Positions 1-8,418 of a DNA stretch of 24,685 nucleotides are shown piece by piece. The stretch is from Azospirillum brasilense (lineage in GTDB: Bacteria > Pseudomonadota > Alphaproteobacteria > Rickettsiales > UBA3002): assembly GCA_003241645.1 (NCBI GenBank), contig QFOX01000030.1, positions 1-24,685 of the forward strand. The letters are read 5' to 3'. The notes under the pieces were generated by a model. That model was not told where the DNA came from. It saw only the letters and a list, made by a program, of their open reading frames with translations, and searched no databases. Both the position numbers and the translations under genes were made by a program. Positions within the stretch are counted from its first letter, which is position 1; the number at the start of each line of letters is the position of its first letter.

Positions 1-567
1 ACGATCCGCGCCGCGCACGAAGAGATTCGCACCGCACCGAAACAAACATGGCTTTCGGTGTTCGCCTCGCGCTTCACCTCGTTCCTCGTGACGTACGGTT
101 CCGCCAAAGTGGTGGGGGACCAGATCGAAAAGCAATCCACCCATTTTGGGCGCTGGGCCAACACCAAGGTAACCAGCAACCCGGAAACGCTGGCGCAGAT
201 TGAAAAAGCGCGCGCGGTGGAAACACAACAGAATGCACTGGGCACCCGCCCCGGCGACCCGAACGCCGACACCGTGACCAGCCGCATTTTCCACGATGCC
301 GCGGCGGATGGCATGTATACCGTGCTGACTAGCGGTGCGCTTTATGTATTCACGCGTGTGTTCGCGCCCTTCTTCGACAAGCGCGACCCCATCAACCCGG
401 AGATCGCACGCCGACCGCCCATTCCCGCGTCGCCGAGCGCCCGCGTAGCAACGGCCACGCCGCAACGTGCCGAGGAAGAATCGGCGCAACCCGGCACGCG
501 CATCAGCCATGTGGAAGCGCAGGCACGCGTGGCCGCGGAACAGCGCGAGCACGCGCTGCACGCGTAA
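1..567 (+). CDS. Hypothetical protein, 5' end outside the window
   Basis: The reading frame is open from base 1 to the TAA at 565-567, so the true start is probably upstream. The first in-window start is a GTG at 58 with no convincing ribosome-binding site. The visible part has one moderately hydrophobic stretch (GMYTVLTSGALYVF, about two-thirds along) that could be a membrane segment. After it comes a charged tail rich in Pro, Ala, Arg and Glu that looks disordered. I recognise no family and see no catalytic motif. It is 44 bases upstream of the kinase-like gene on the same strand and could share its transcript. That it is a real gene rests on the long open frame and G+C-rich codon use typical of the neighbours. 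Confidence 0.6.
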   Translation, partial: TIRAAHEEIRTAPKQTWLSVFASRFTSFLVTYGSAKVVGDQIEKQSTHFGRWANTKVTSNPETLAQIEKARAVETQQNALGTRPGDPNADTVTSRIFHDAAADGMYTVLTSGALYVFTRVFAPFFDKRDPINPEIARRPPIPASPSARVATATPQRAEEESAQPGTRISHVEAQARVAAEQREHALHA

Positions 568-611
568 AAAACGTTCGCCACCCCCTTATTTTTTCAGTAT
601 AAACGGCGCGC

Positions 612-2441
612 ATGATGAACATTCGCACACAGCCCTCGCTCAGCCGCGACTTTGCGCTTCTGTCGCTTTTTATTGTGGTGATCCTGGTGCTGGTTTCGGC
701 ATGGGTGACCGTCGAGACCATCGACAACCACGCAAAAACCGTCGTCAAGCAACTGGAGAATGACGCGCTGCGCATCGACCGTGCGCTGATCGTGGAAACG
801 GAGACCGCCTCCTACATCCTTGAATCGCTGGGCCGCCAGATCGAAGCCACCGGGCTGGATGACAAGGAAACCATCGCGCAGCTGTTCTTCTCGTTCGCGA
901 AATCGGAAGGCCCCAAGCGCAGTACCTTCAGCTGGGTGGACCGCGAGCAGATGCTTATCGTGTCCAGCAATCTTGGCGTGCTGGACCAGCCGATTGACGT
1001 ATCGGACCGCGACTACATCAAGAAATCCATCGCCGAGCCGTGGAAAGTGCATATCGGCCGCCCCATCTTCGGCCGCCTGTCGCAGAAAATGGTGCTGCCG
1101 CTGAGCCTTGGCCTCACCGACAAGGGCGGCACCTATGCGGGTTCGGTGATGATCGCGCTCGACATCCAGAAACTGACCGACGATGTGGGCCGCACCATTC
1201 GCGATTCGGGCACGCGATTCGCCATCACCAACCTTGCGCTCACCGTGCTGACGCAAACGAAGGATTCGGAAAGTTTCTTCACCAGCGTGTTCGACACCAA
1301 AAAACTCTCCGCCATCAATTTCGATACGCAGCTGAACGGGCTCTATTCGCAAGGATCGCTGTGGAACCCGAACAAGGTATTCGCCTATTACGAGCGTTCC
1401 AGCCAGTACCCGTTCCTGATTTTCCTCGGGCTGGACCCCGCCATCAGCAAGCAATCGGTCATCGACATGCTGCTGCCGCGCCTGTTCCAGCTGTTCGTCA
1501 TCGCGCTGTTCCTGCTGTTCGTGCTGTGGACGGTGCGCCGCCGCATCATCCAGCCCGTAATGCGGCTGACGCATGACGCCGCCAGCATCGTGCGGGGCGA
1601 ACGCTTCGACCATGAGAGCACGCAAGGCCCGCTCGAGATCGAGCAGCTCAGCTACGAGATCAAGCGGCTCTATGACTACATCGAGGAACGCCGCCGCGTG
1701 GAATCCGAGCTGCGGCTGAAGAACGCCGAGTTGAACCGCATCAAGGAAGCGGCGCAGCTGACCAATCAGGTGAAGGCCGAGTTCTTCGCCTATGTGGGGC
1801 AGGAATTGACCGAGCCGGTGGAAGTGATCCTCGAGCAGATCGAGACCATCAAGGACCAGCATTTCGGCCCGCTGGCGAACGCCAAATACATCGCGCACGC
1901 CAACGAAGTCTATGACCATGCGCGCCAGCTGCTGGCCATGCTGGGCGACATCAAATCCATCTCCGAAGCGGAAACAGGCCTACTCGCGCTGAGCGACGCC
2001 GAGGTGGACCTGAACTTCATTCTGCAGAAAACGCTGCGCATCTTCCGCGAAAAGAACACGCAGGGCGTGGACGTGCAGCTGGATGCACAGACCAGCCTGC
2101 CCCGCCTGCGCGGCGACGAGCTGCGCCTGAAGCAGCTCATCCTCAACATCCTTAACGCCAGTGCGCAGCACCTGAATTCCGGCGATGCGATCCGCATCAG
2201 CAGCCAGGTGAAGGCGCAGGAATTGCAGGTGAGCTTCGCGTATGTTGGCAGCTCGGCGCTGGAAGGCGCCAAGGTGGGCGGGCTGACGAACGTGAACTTC
2301 GCCAACCGCAGCAAACACGGGCTGGAGCTTGCGCTGGCGCGGCTGCTGGTGGCGCTGCATCAGGGCACGCTGGAGCTGAAGACCGCGCAGGACCGCACCA
2401 CCACCGTGACCGTGAAATTCCCGGCGAGTCGATTGGTGTAG
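612..2441 (+). CDS. Membrane sensor histidine-kinase-like protein with degenerate kinase core
   Basis: The 609-residue protein has the layout of a sensor kinase. There is a TM helix at about 13-33, an extracytoplasmic sensor region of roughly 250 residues (cache-like by size and position), a second TM helix at about 290-308, a HAMP-like linker to about 355, a coiled coil at about 355-385, then dimerisation and ATPase-like regions. The H-box should read roughly SHELRTP, but here it is GQELTEP, with Gln397 (codon 1800-1802) at the phospho-acceptor position. In the ATPase part the N-box-like LKQLILNILNAS (506-517) has Ala at the usual Mg-binding Asn position. The DxGxG box is not recognisable, and only a vestige (KHGLELAL) stands for the G2 box. 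I infer a non-phosphorylating signalling or scaffold protein. No response regulator is adjacent. Tandem ATGs at 612 and 615 lack a strong ribosome-binding site. Confidence 0.85.
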   Translation: MMNIRTQPSLSRDFALLSLFIVVILVLVSAWVTVETIDNHAKTVVKQLENDALRIDRALIVETETASYILESLGRQIEATGLDDKETIAQLFFSFAKSEGPKRSTFSWVDREQMLIVSSNLGVLDQPIDVSDRDYIKKSIAEPWKVHIGRPIFGRLSQKMVLPLSLGLTDKGGTYAGSVMIALDIQKLTDDVGRTIRDSGTRFAITNLALTVLTQTKDSESFFTSVFDTKKLSAINFDTQLNGLYSQGSLWNPNKVFAYYERSSQYPFLIFLGLDPAISKQSVIDMLLPRLFQLFVIALFLLFVLWTVRRRIIQPVMRLTHDAASIVRGERFDHESTQGPLEIEQLSYEIKRLYDYIEERRRVESELRLKNAELNRIKEAAQLTNQVKAEFFAYVGQELTEPVEVILEQIETIKDQHFGPLANAKYIAHANEVYDHARQLLAMLGDIKSISEAETGLLALSDAEVDLNFILQKTLRIFREKNTQGVDVQLDAQTSLPRLRGDELRLKQLILNILNASAQHLNSGDAIRISSQVKAQELQVSFAYVGSSALEGAKVGGLTNVNFANRSKHGLELALARLLVALHQGTLELKTAQDRTTTVTVKFPASRLV

Positions 2442-2443
2442 GG

Positions 2444-2974
2444 ATGCGGCGCGCAGCTTTTGCATGCTCCTTCTTTTTTATTTTTCTCATAGTGCTGATA
2501 TCCGTAAGCCGCGGCACGTCACCTCGGGCTTATTTTTTTGATTGGGAAACGATTGGTACGCCCAATTTTTACAGTACTGAGCACTTACTCATCGCCCGCA
2601 GTTCAAAGCTTAACCCCCATGCCAGCTTATTGCTCGCGTGCGATATGGACCAACATGTACGGCTAGTTGTACGGCGCTATTGGTCTGATTTTGCAATACG
2701 AGAAAATATGTCAGACACACTCTCTCTGATGCGTGAGATAAAAGGGCCGACCTTTGAAATGCGTGTGTCTGTTACAGACAACGGAGCACCGACAACATTA
2801 ACAAGCGCACCTTTAACATCTGAACACCTTAAAAAGCTTGTTACCTTTATGAAAGCCGAAGGAACATCAGAATGGCAATTGCACCTTTTTGAATGGATCA
2901 GCGGGCTTAACGCCAGCACTGAGCCTGCAGCAATTGAAGCATTTGCACAGCGTTGCAGTCAGGACGAGGGCTGA
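2444..2974 (+). CDS. Hypothetical low-G+C protein with N-terminal signal or anchor segment
   Basis: The 176-residue product starts two bases after the kinase-like gene's stop, with no separate ribosome-binding site, so translation may depend on reinitiation. A hydrophobic N-terminus (about residues 5-21) follows two Arg residues, which suggests export or membrane anchoring. No lipobox is evident. The rest is a soluble-looking domain containing repeated aliphatic-aromatic strands and no motif I recognise. A hand count gives about 47% G+C over 2461-2970, against near 60% in neighbouring genes, and codons such as TTA and AAA are more frequent. Its stop is immediately followed by the parC stop on the other strand, with no intergenic base. 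Acquisition by transfer is possible. Function unknown. Confidence 0.65.
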   Translation: MRRAAFACSFFFIFLIVLISVSRGTSPRAYFFDWETIGTPNFYSTEHLLIARSSKLNPHASLLLACDMDQHVRLVVRRYWSDFAIRENMSDTLSLMREIKGPTFEMRVSVTDNGAPTTLTSAPLTSEHLKKLVTFMKAEGTSEWQLHLFEWISGLNASTEPAAIEAFAQRCSQDEG

Positions 2975-5194
2975 TTATTCCCCGAACTTATTGGAGCGCG
3001 GGAAGCCCACGGGCGGCAGTCCGCCTTGCGCGGCGCGGTTGCTCAGCCACGGTTTCATGTCGGCTTCCGTGCGGGTGCGATCGCCGATCTGCCAGCTGAG
3101 GCCTTCGGCGAAGGTGAAGACCTTTGCATCGCTCAGTTTGCCGCCTTTGTATTTCTGCAGCGCCACGCCCTGGCCGCGCTGCATCACCGGCACCTGATCG
3201 AGTGGGAACACCAGCAATTTGCGGTTCGTGCCGATCACGGCGATGGTGTCGCCATCCGCCGGGGCGCAAATAAGTGCCTTGCTGCCTTCCGGCGCCTGCA
3301 GGATCTGCTTGCCGGAGCGCGTCTGCGCGATCACGTTCTTCTCTTCCACGATGAAGCCTTTGCCACAATCGCTGGCCAGCAGCAGCTTGCGCTCGGGGTC
3401 GGCGACCATCAGGGTCAGCAATTCTTCTTTCGCGTCGAGGTCGATCATCAGCCGCACGGGCTCGCCCGCGCCTTTGGCGCTGGGCAGTTTGTCGCACGGC
3501 AGGGTGTAGAACTTGCCGTCGGTGGCGAACACCAGCAGCTTGTCGGTGGTCTTGGCTTTCAGCTGGAAGCCGGGGCCGTCGCCCTCTTTGAATTTCAGGT
3601 CGGGCAGCTCGTCGTGGTGGCCTTTGAACGCGCGGATCCAGCCCAGCTGCGAGCACACCACGGTGATCGGTTCTTTCTCGATGAAGGCTTCCACCGAGAT
3701 GTTCGCCATGGCGGGCGCGTCGGTCAGTTCGGTGCGGCGCGCGCTGAGTTTTTTATTGGCGGCGAAGCGCTTTTTCACGGCGCGCACTTCTTCGGTGATG
3801 TACGTCCAGCGCTGCGATTCGTCCTTCAGCAGAGCCTGCAGTTCCTTCTGCTCGGCCTTCAGTTCCTTGTGCTCGCCCTTGATCTCCATTTCCTCGAGCT
3901 TGCGCAACTGGCGCAGGCGCATGTTGAGGATGGATTCGGCCTGCAGTTCGCTGAGGTCGAAGGTTTTCATGAGCACGGTTTTCGGCTCGTCCTCGGTGCG
4001 GATGATCTTGATGACCTTGTCGAGGTTCAGGTAGGCGACCAGCAGGCCTTCGAGGATCTCAAGGCGGCGCTTAATGGCGTCCAACCGGTGGTTGGATTTG
4101 CGCACCAGCACTTCGTGGCGGTGGTCGAGGTATTCGCGCAGGATCTCGCGCAGGTTCATCACCCGCGGCACGCCATCGGCCCCCAGCACGTTCATGTTCA
4201 TGGCGTAGCGGATCTCAAGGTCCGTCACACGATACAGCGATTCCATGAGGATGGAGGGATCGATGTTCTTGCTCTTGGGCTCGAGCACAATGCGCATCTG
4301 GTCGGTGGATTCGTCCTGGATGTTGCCGAGCAGCGGCAATTTCTTCTCGCGGAACAGGTCGGCGATCTTCTCGATGAGCTTGGATTTCTGCACCTGATAC
4401 GGGATCTCGGTGATGATCACCTGATACATGCCGTGGCTGAGCGGTTCTTTCTCCCACTTCGCACGCACGCGCAAACTGCCGCGGCCATTCGTGTAGGCGT
4501 CGATGATGTTGCCGCGCGCTTCGGTGATGAGGCCGCCGGTCGGGAAATCCGGCCCCTGCACGAAATCCATGAGTTTTTCGATGGAGGCGTTGGGCGTTTT
4601 GATGAGGTAGACCAGCGCGTCGCACAGCTCGAGGATATTATGCGGCGGAATGGCGCAGGCCATGCCCACGGCAATGCCCTCAGCCCCGTTGGCCAGCAGG
4701 TTGGGGTAGCCCGCGGGCATCACCAGCGGTTCTTTCTCCTCGCCGTCATAGGTGGGTTTAAAATCCACCGTGTCGTTGTCGAGGTCTTCCATCAGCAGCA
4801 TGGCCGCATCGGTCAGCTTGGCTTCGGTGTAACGCATGGCCGCGGCGTTATCGCCATCGATGGAGCCGAAATTCCCCTGCCCGTCCACCAGCGGGTAGCG
4901 CACGGCGAAATCCTGCGCGAGGCGCACCATGGTGTCGTACACGGCGGTGTCGCCATGCGGGTGGTATTTACCGATCACGTCGCCCACCACGCGGGCGCAT
5001 TTCTTGTAGCCGGATTTGGGGTCGAGGCGCAGTTGCATCATCGCGTACAGCAGGCGGCGATGCACCGGCTTCAGGCCATCGCGCACATCGGGCAGCGAAC
5101 GCGCGGTGATGGTGGAGAGTGCATACGCCAAATAACGCTCACCGAGCGCGTCTTTGAAGGATACGGTCTGGATATCGGATGCGGGACTGGCCAT
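2975..5194 (-). CDS. parC: DNA topoisomerase IV subunit A
   Basis: ParC is the DNA cleavage/rejoining subunit of topoisomerase IV; with ParE it decatenates daughter chromosomes. The 739-residue protein has the GyrA/ParC breakage-reunion domain. The catalytic tyrosine is Tyr122 in AAAMRYTE. The segment KYHPHGDTAVYD (77-87) is the quinolone-determining region, with Thr83 where E. coli enzymes have Ser and Asp87 conserved. The motif DFKPTYDGEEKEP and the absence of a GyrA-box type tail favour ParC of the alphaproteobacterial type over GyrA. The C-terminal part (about 500 onward) has the repeating strand pattern of a DNA-wrapping beta-pinwheel. The start is followed by the expected family N-terminus, although no clear Shine-Dalgarno is seen. 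It is the last gene of the leftward era-recO block. Confidence 0.95.
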   Translation of the reverse strand: MASPASDIQTVSFKDALGERYLAYALSTITARSLPDVRDGLKPVHRRLLYAMMQLRLDPKSGYKKCARVVGDVIGKYHPHGDTAVYDTMVRLAQDFAVRYPLVDGQGNFGSIDGDNAAAMRYTEAKLTDAAMLLMEDLDNDTVDFKPTYDGEEKEPLVMPAGYPNLLANGAEGIAVGMACAIPPHNILELCDALVYLIKTPNASIEKLMDFVQGPDFPTGGLITEARGNIIDAYTNGRGSLRVRAKWEKEPLSHGMYQVIITEIPYQVQKSKLIEKIADLFREKKLPLLGNIQDESTDQMRIVLEPKSKNIDPSILMESLYRVTDLEIRYAMNMNVLGADGVPRVMNLREILREYLDHRHEVLVRKSNHRLDAIKRRLEILEGLLVAYLNLDKVIKIIRTEDEPKTVLMKTFDLSELQAESILNMRLRQLRKLEEMEIKGEHKELKAEQKELQALLKDESQRWTYITEEVRAVKKRFAANKKLSARRTELTDAPAMANISVEAFIEKEPITVVCSQLGWIRAFKGHHDELPDLKFKEGDGPGFQLKAKTTDKLLVFATDGKFYTLPCDKLPSAKGAGEPVRLMIDLDAKEELLTLMVADPERKLLLASDCGKGFIVEEKNVIAQTRSGKQILQAPEGSKALICAPADGDTIAVIGTNRKLLVFPLDQVPVMQRGQGVALQKYKGGKLSDAKVFTFAEGLSWQIGDRTRTEADMKPWLSNRAAQGGLPPVGFPRSNKFGE

Positions 5195-5248
5195 AGGGCC
5201 GCGAAACTAGCGGGTATTGGCGGTTTTGCAAGTGTTTCGTGGAAAAGC

Positions 5249-5971
5249 CTAGCCGCGGGCAAGCGCGGCTTGCTGGCCGGGCACAACGGGCACGGCGCTG
5301 GTGGCATCGGCCAGGCCGAAATCACCGGGTTGCAGGCGTGCGCCCGAACGGGCGTAGATGGCTTGCGTCTGCTGGATGGAATCGAGCGTCGCGGCGTCCA
5401 GCCCTTGTTGGGCTTCGGCCATGCGGACCGGCTCGGGCGTGGTCGTTTGCGGCTGGGCGGCGGCGGGGCCTTCCACGTCGCGGTTACGCACCAGTTGCGG
5501 CTGCGCGGCGCGCTCCGGCGTGGGGTCGTTCTCGCCACCGAACAGGCTGTTCATGTTGCGTGCGCCAAAGCCGCGGCCCATCAGGAAGCCGGGAATGGCC
5601 AGCAGCATGAAGGCGATGGTGCCGAACATGCCGCCACCGAACATGCTGGATCCAAGCCACGCACCGAATACACCCAGCAGGCCGCCCACAAGGCCGCCCC
5701 AATTCACACGATTCACGCTGCGGCTGACATGGCGGCCGGTCGCGGCGCCTGCACCGGCGGCAGCCCCCACCACACCCTGATCGCGCACGGTGCCCGCGGC
5801 ACCACCCACGGCATCACCGATCGCACCGGCACCGGCACGGGCCGTGTCCACCGTGGCCGCTGCCCCCTCGCCCACGGTGCGGGCGAAGGAGTGGCCATCG
5901 GCACGGGCTTCGGCGTCGCGTTCTTCGCGTTCCTGAGCTTCGGCGGCTGCTTGTTGGTCGGGTGTGGTCAT
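5249..5971 (-). CDS. Gly/Ala-rich membrane protein of unknown function
   Basis: The 240-residue protein begins with a charged Ala/Glu/Arg segment (1-30). A low-complexity Gly/Ala-rich stretch follows (about 35-80), then two close hydrophobic segments (about 91-110 and 115-132) rich in Gly that probably form a membrane hairpin, and a polar, Pro/Gln-rich tail. The hydrophobic part resembles the small glycine-rich membrane domains of Tim44-like or DUF-type proteins, but I cannot assign a family. The start is well supported: GGAGGTGAGG lies a few bases before the ATG at 5971. It sits between recO and parC on the same strand, 54 bases before parC, so co-transcription is likely. Confidence 0.75.
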   Translation of the reverse strand: MTTPDQQAAAEAQEREERDAEARADGHSFARTVGEGAAATVDTARAGAGAIGDAVGGAAGTVRDQGVVGAAAGAGAATGRHVSRSVNRVNWGGLVGGLLGVFGAWLGSSMFGGGMFGTIAFMLLAIPGFLMGRGFGARNMNSLFGGENDPTPERAAQPQLVRNRDVEGPAAAQPQTTTPEPVRMAEAQQGLDAATLDSIQQTQAIYARSGARLQPGDFGLADATSAVPVVPGQQAALARG

Positions 5972-6135
5972 AATTCCTCACCTCCGATAGTAGCACAATG
6001 CAGCCCATGGAATGTGACAAGTCGGTGAAGATTGGGGGCCTATTTTAGTGCTCCGGGCATCGGCATACTGCCTAGCCCTGCGCGCCGCTCCGCGGGCTCA
6101 TGGCTGGCGCGCACGTGCTGTGCGTGCCTTACATG

Positions 6136-6882
6136 CTACGCCACGGCAGCTTTGCGCCCCAGCAGCGCCACGAAATGCCCGCGCAGCGGCGGTGCATGGC
6201 GGTGCAGTTCGGGCAGCAGGCGCGTTTCAAAAAAATGCCCGGTCAGGGCGAGGCCTGCGATCACCTCGTCCATGCGTTCAGCGAGGTGGTCGTCGCGCAG
6301 GAATTCCGGCAGCACGAGCATGCGCTCATGGTAGGGCGCGCCAGCAGCGCGGCACACCGCCCTGCCCGATTTCGGCGACACATAGACCAGATCCTCGGTG
6401 CCACCGGTGGCCGCGCATTCGCTTAGGTCAAGGCCGAAGCCCGCCAGTTCCAGCAAGGCAAGCTCCAGCCGCACATATTCCGAAAGCCAGACCAGCGCCT
6501 CCACCCCGCCGGCCACATGCTGCAGGAAATGGTGCGTGGCGTGGTACAGCTCCGGGTGGGGGTCGTGCTCGGCCAGCGTGGCGCGCAGCAGGCTCATGGC
6601 GCTGCCCACGGCGGCCAGCCGCAGCGCGTCGGCCATCACACGGGTGGCGTAGCTTTGTTTGGCTTCCAGCGTGATGGTGCCCATATGCTGTTCCAGCCGC
6701 GCCTTGGATTGCGCCTGCACCAGCGTGCCGGGCTGCATGTCGGGGCGCTGTTTGCTGGTGAGGCCGCGTTTGACCACGCCGCGCGCCAGCCCCTGCGCAG
6801 GCGTGAACAGATGCACGATGGCGTCATGGTCGCCGAATTTATCGACGGCAAGGATCAGCGCTTCATCGGTCCATGTTTGCAT
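6136..6882 (-). CDS. recO: DNA repair protein RecO
   Basis: RecO acts with RecR and RecF to load RecA on SSB-coated single-stranded DNA. I chose the ATG at 6882 because the product then begins MQTWTDEALILAVDKFGDHD, matching the RecO OB-fold N-terminus; a GTG at 6918 would add 12 unsupported residues. The 248-residue product has the N-terminal OB domain (1 to about 80, including the VVKRGLTSKQRPDMQPGT region), a helical middle, and the C-terminal CAATGG...SPKSGRAVC region. The last region keeps only part of the four-Cys zinc motif of some relatives. It lies 49 bases after era, the usual alphaproteobacterial order. No clear Shine-Dalgarno is visible. Confidence 0.9.
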   Translation of the reverse strand: MQTWTDEALILAVDKFGDHDAIVHLFTPAQGLARGVVKRGLTSKQRPDMQPGTLVQAQSKARLEQHMGTITLEAKQSYATRVMADALRLAAVGSAMSLLRATLAEHDPHPELYHATHHFLQHVAGGVEALVWLSEYVRLELALLELAGFGLDLSECAATGGTEDLVYVSPKSGRAVCRAAGAPYHERMLVLPEFLRDDHLAERMDEVIAGLALTGHFFETRLLPELHRHAPPLRGHFVALLGRKAAVA

Positions 6883-6931
6883 GCTGCATGCATAGCGCAG
6901 GCAAGCGCCGCGCGCCACGAATTACGGCAGG

Positions 6932-7855
6932 TTATTCGCCTGCTTTGAATTCCAGCCCCATGTAGCGGTAGGCGTCGGGCTTGTCCTTCCAGTCCTCGCG
7001 CACCTTCACGAACAGCTTCAGGTGGCAGGGCGCTTCGATCATACGGCCGATCTGGCCGCGGGCCTTCTCGCCGATGGATTTGATCTGCTGGCCGCCTTTG
7101 CCGAGCACGATCATTTTCTGCCGCTCGTTCTGCACGATGATGACCTGATGGATCTGGGCGGAGCCGTCCTTCTTGATCTCGTACTGCTCGGTCTCCACGG
7201 TGAGCGTATAGGGCAGCTCTTCCTGTAGCTGCAGGAAGCATTGCTCACGCGTCAGCTCGCTGGCGAGGATGCGCATGGGCTGGTCGGTCATGGCGTCGGC
7301 GTCGTACAGCCATGGGCCTTGCGGCAGCATGGTGGCCAGCGTTTGCTTCAGCTCTTCCACCTCGTCGCCCTTGCGCGCGGAAATGAGGAAGATATGCGCC
7401 CACGGTGCCTGCGCGTTGAACCATGCGATGCGGTCCAGCAGCACACGCTTGTCTTCCACCGCGTCGATCTTGTTCAGCGCCAGTACGATGGGCTTGCCCG
7501 AGCTCTTGACGCGTTCGACGAACTTCTCGGTTTCCTCACTCGGCGGCTTGCGCGCGTCGTGCAGGTACAGGATCACGTCGGCCTCGCGCCCTGCGTGCCA
7601 CGCGGCGGCCACCATGGCGGCTTCGAATTTCTGCTTCGCTTCGAACACGCCGGGCACATCCAGGAACACCAACTGGCTATCGCCTTGCACGCACACGCCC
7701 GTCACGCGCGAACGGGTGGTCTGCGCCTTGGGGGTGACGATGGCGACCTTCGCGCCCACCATGCGGTTCAGCAGGGTGGATTTACCGGCGTTCGGTGCGC
7801 CGATCAGGGCGATGAATCCGCAATGGGTGGTAGGCTGGCTCAGGGTATTCCTCAT
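6932..7855 (-). CDS. era: GTPase Era
   Basis: Era is an essential GTPase that binds the 3' end of 16S rRNA and the 30S subunit during ribosome maturation. The 307-residue protein shows G1 GAPNAGKST (19-27), a Thr-rich G2 region (PKAQTTRSR), G3 DVPG (66-69, where DTPG is usual), G4 NKID (128-131) and G5 SAR (159-161). The C-terminal KH RNA-binding domain carries GKGG (252-255) within MIVLGKGGQQIKSIG. It is the first gene of the leftward block. The rnc gene that often precedes era in alphaproteobacteria is absent here: a divergent cold-shock gene lies upstream. No obvious Shine-Dalgarno precedes the ATG, but no other Met exists before the G1 box. Confidence 0.96.
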   Translation of the reverse strand: MRNTLSQPTTHCGFIALIGAPNAGKSTLLNRMVGAKVAIVTPKAQTTRSRVTGVCVQGDSQLVFLDVPGVFEAKQKFEAAMVAAAWHAGREADVILYLHDARKPPSEETEKFVERVKSSGKPIVLALNKIDAVEDKRVLLDRIAWFNAQAPWAHIFLISARKGDEVEELKQTLATMLPQGPWLYDADAMTDQPMRILASELTREQCFLQLQEELPYTLTVETEQYEIKKDGSAQIHQVIIVQNERQKMIVLGKGGQQIKSIGEKARGQIGRMIEAPCHLKLFVKVREDWKDKPDAYRYMGLEFKAGE

Positions 7856-7935
7856 GATTTAGGGGTTTGCAGCGCTGCTATACGCATATTTGCCCGGATG
7901 CGCCACTGCAAAAAAGCCGCAACCCCGGCATTTCC

Positions 7936-7964
7936 TTGACGGTAGGCCCGTTTTCCGTTATATA
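7936..7964 (+). promoter_or_regulatory. Candidate sigma-70 promoter of the cold-shock gene
   Basis: TTGACG (7936-7941) is separated by 17 bases from TATATA (7959-7964), a near-consensus housekeeping promoter. The -10 lies inside the small palindrome GTTATATAAC. Transcription would start near 7972, giving a leader of about 220 nt before the csp ATG. Confidence 0.65.
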
Positions 7965-7971
7965 ACGGCCC

Positions 7972-8193
7972 CAGAGTTCAAGTTAGGTGACTCTTTGAAG
8001 TACTAGCCTACGCGTTCGATTCGCTGCCAAAGTGAATAAACGGTGGAGGGTCGAAACAGGCTAGTTTAGCCAGGTTTCCGCCAAGTGTTGCAAAGGGTTT
8101 GGTGCGATAAGCGACCGTGCCGAATTCGACTCGTCCCACGATAATGGCCATGGTGGCCGTTGACGTGGAAACGCTTTTTTTGGAGACTACTAC
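7972..8193 (+). promoter_or_regulatory. Long structured 5' leader of the cold-shock gene
   Basis: The 338-base gap 7856-8193 between era and csp holds no convincing ORF. After the predicted promoter, about 220 nt remain untranslated. ACTAGCCT (8002-8009) is exactly complementary to AGGCTAGT (8058-8065), and inside it TTCGA (8015-8019) pairs with TCGAA (8051-8055), forming a nested long-range stem. Near the start codon, GGCCA (8146-8150) and TGGCC (8154-8158) form a small hairpin with a TGG loop. The Shine-Dalgarno GGAG is at 8182-8185 after a T-tract. Long folded leaders that act as thermosensors are known for cspA-family genes. That this one does so is inference. Confidence 0.5.
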
Positions 8194-8400
8194 ATGGCTA
8201 CCGGTACCGTAAAATGGTTCAACCCCACCAAAGGCTTTGGCTTCATCCAGCCGGATGCTGGCGGGGCAGATGTTTTCGTTCACATCACCGCGGTACAGGC
8301 AGCTGGCCTGACCTCGCTGAACGAAGGTCAGAAACTCAGCTACGAACTCGCGACCAACAAAGGCCGCACCTCGGCTGCGAACCTGAAGCTCGCTGCCTAA
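8194..8400 (+). CDS. CspA-family cold-shock protein
   Basis: The 68-residue protein is a single cold-shock domain, a five-stranded OB fold that binds single-stranded RNA and DNA. RNP1 reads KGFGFI (13-18) and RNP2 VFVHI (27-31), and the GTVKWFN opening is typical. Members act as RNA chaperones and antiterminators in the cold or as growth-phase regulators. A GGAG ribosome-binding site lies eight bases before the ATG. The preceding long leader and the following RNA helicase suggest a cold-adaptation role, but Csp paralogues are not all cold-induced, so the specific csp letter cannot be assigned. Confidence 0.95.
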   Translation: MATGTVKWFNPTKGFGFIQPDAGGADVFVHITAVQAAGLTSLNEGQKLSYELATNKGRTSAANLKLAA

Positions 8401-8418
8401 CTTTTTGAATACCGAGTT

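Noticed and set aside
594..1919. 441-codon minus-strand frame opposite the kinase-like gene
   Set aside because: Shadow of the kinase-like gene; no recognisable domain and an atypical His/Gln-rich composition.
4944..4948. Thr83 in ParC as a quinolone-resistance mutation
   Set aside because: Thr is a conservative natural variant and alphaproteobacterial ParC proteins vary here. Nothing shows it was selected by a drug.
2975..6028. Very long open frame on the plus strand opposite parC (1000 codons)
   Set aside because: It is antisense to clear parC codons and reads as a His/Gly/Val-rich sequence without domains. It arises from high G+C codon use on the other strand.
6060..6120. GCGCGCC...GGCGCGC repeat after recO as a terminator
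   Set aside because: Loop is long, no U-run follows and the following gene is probably co-transcribed.
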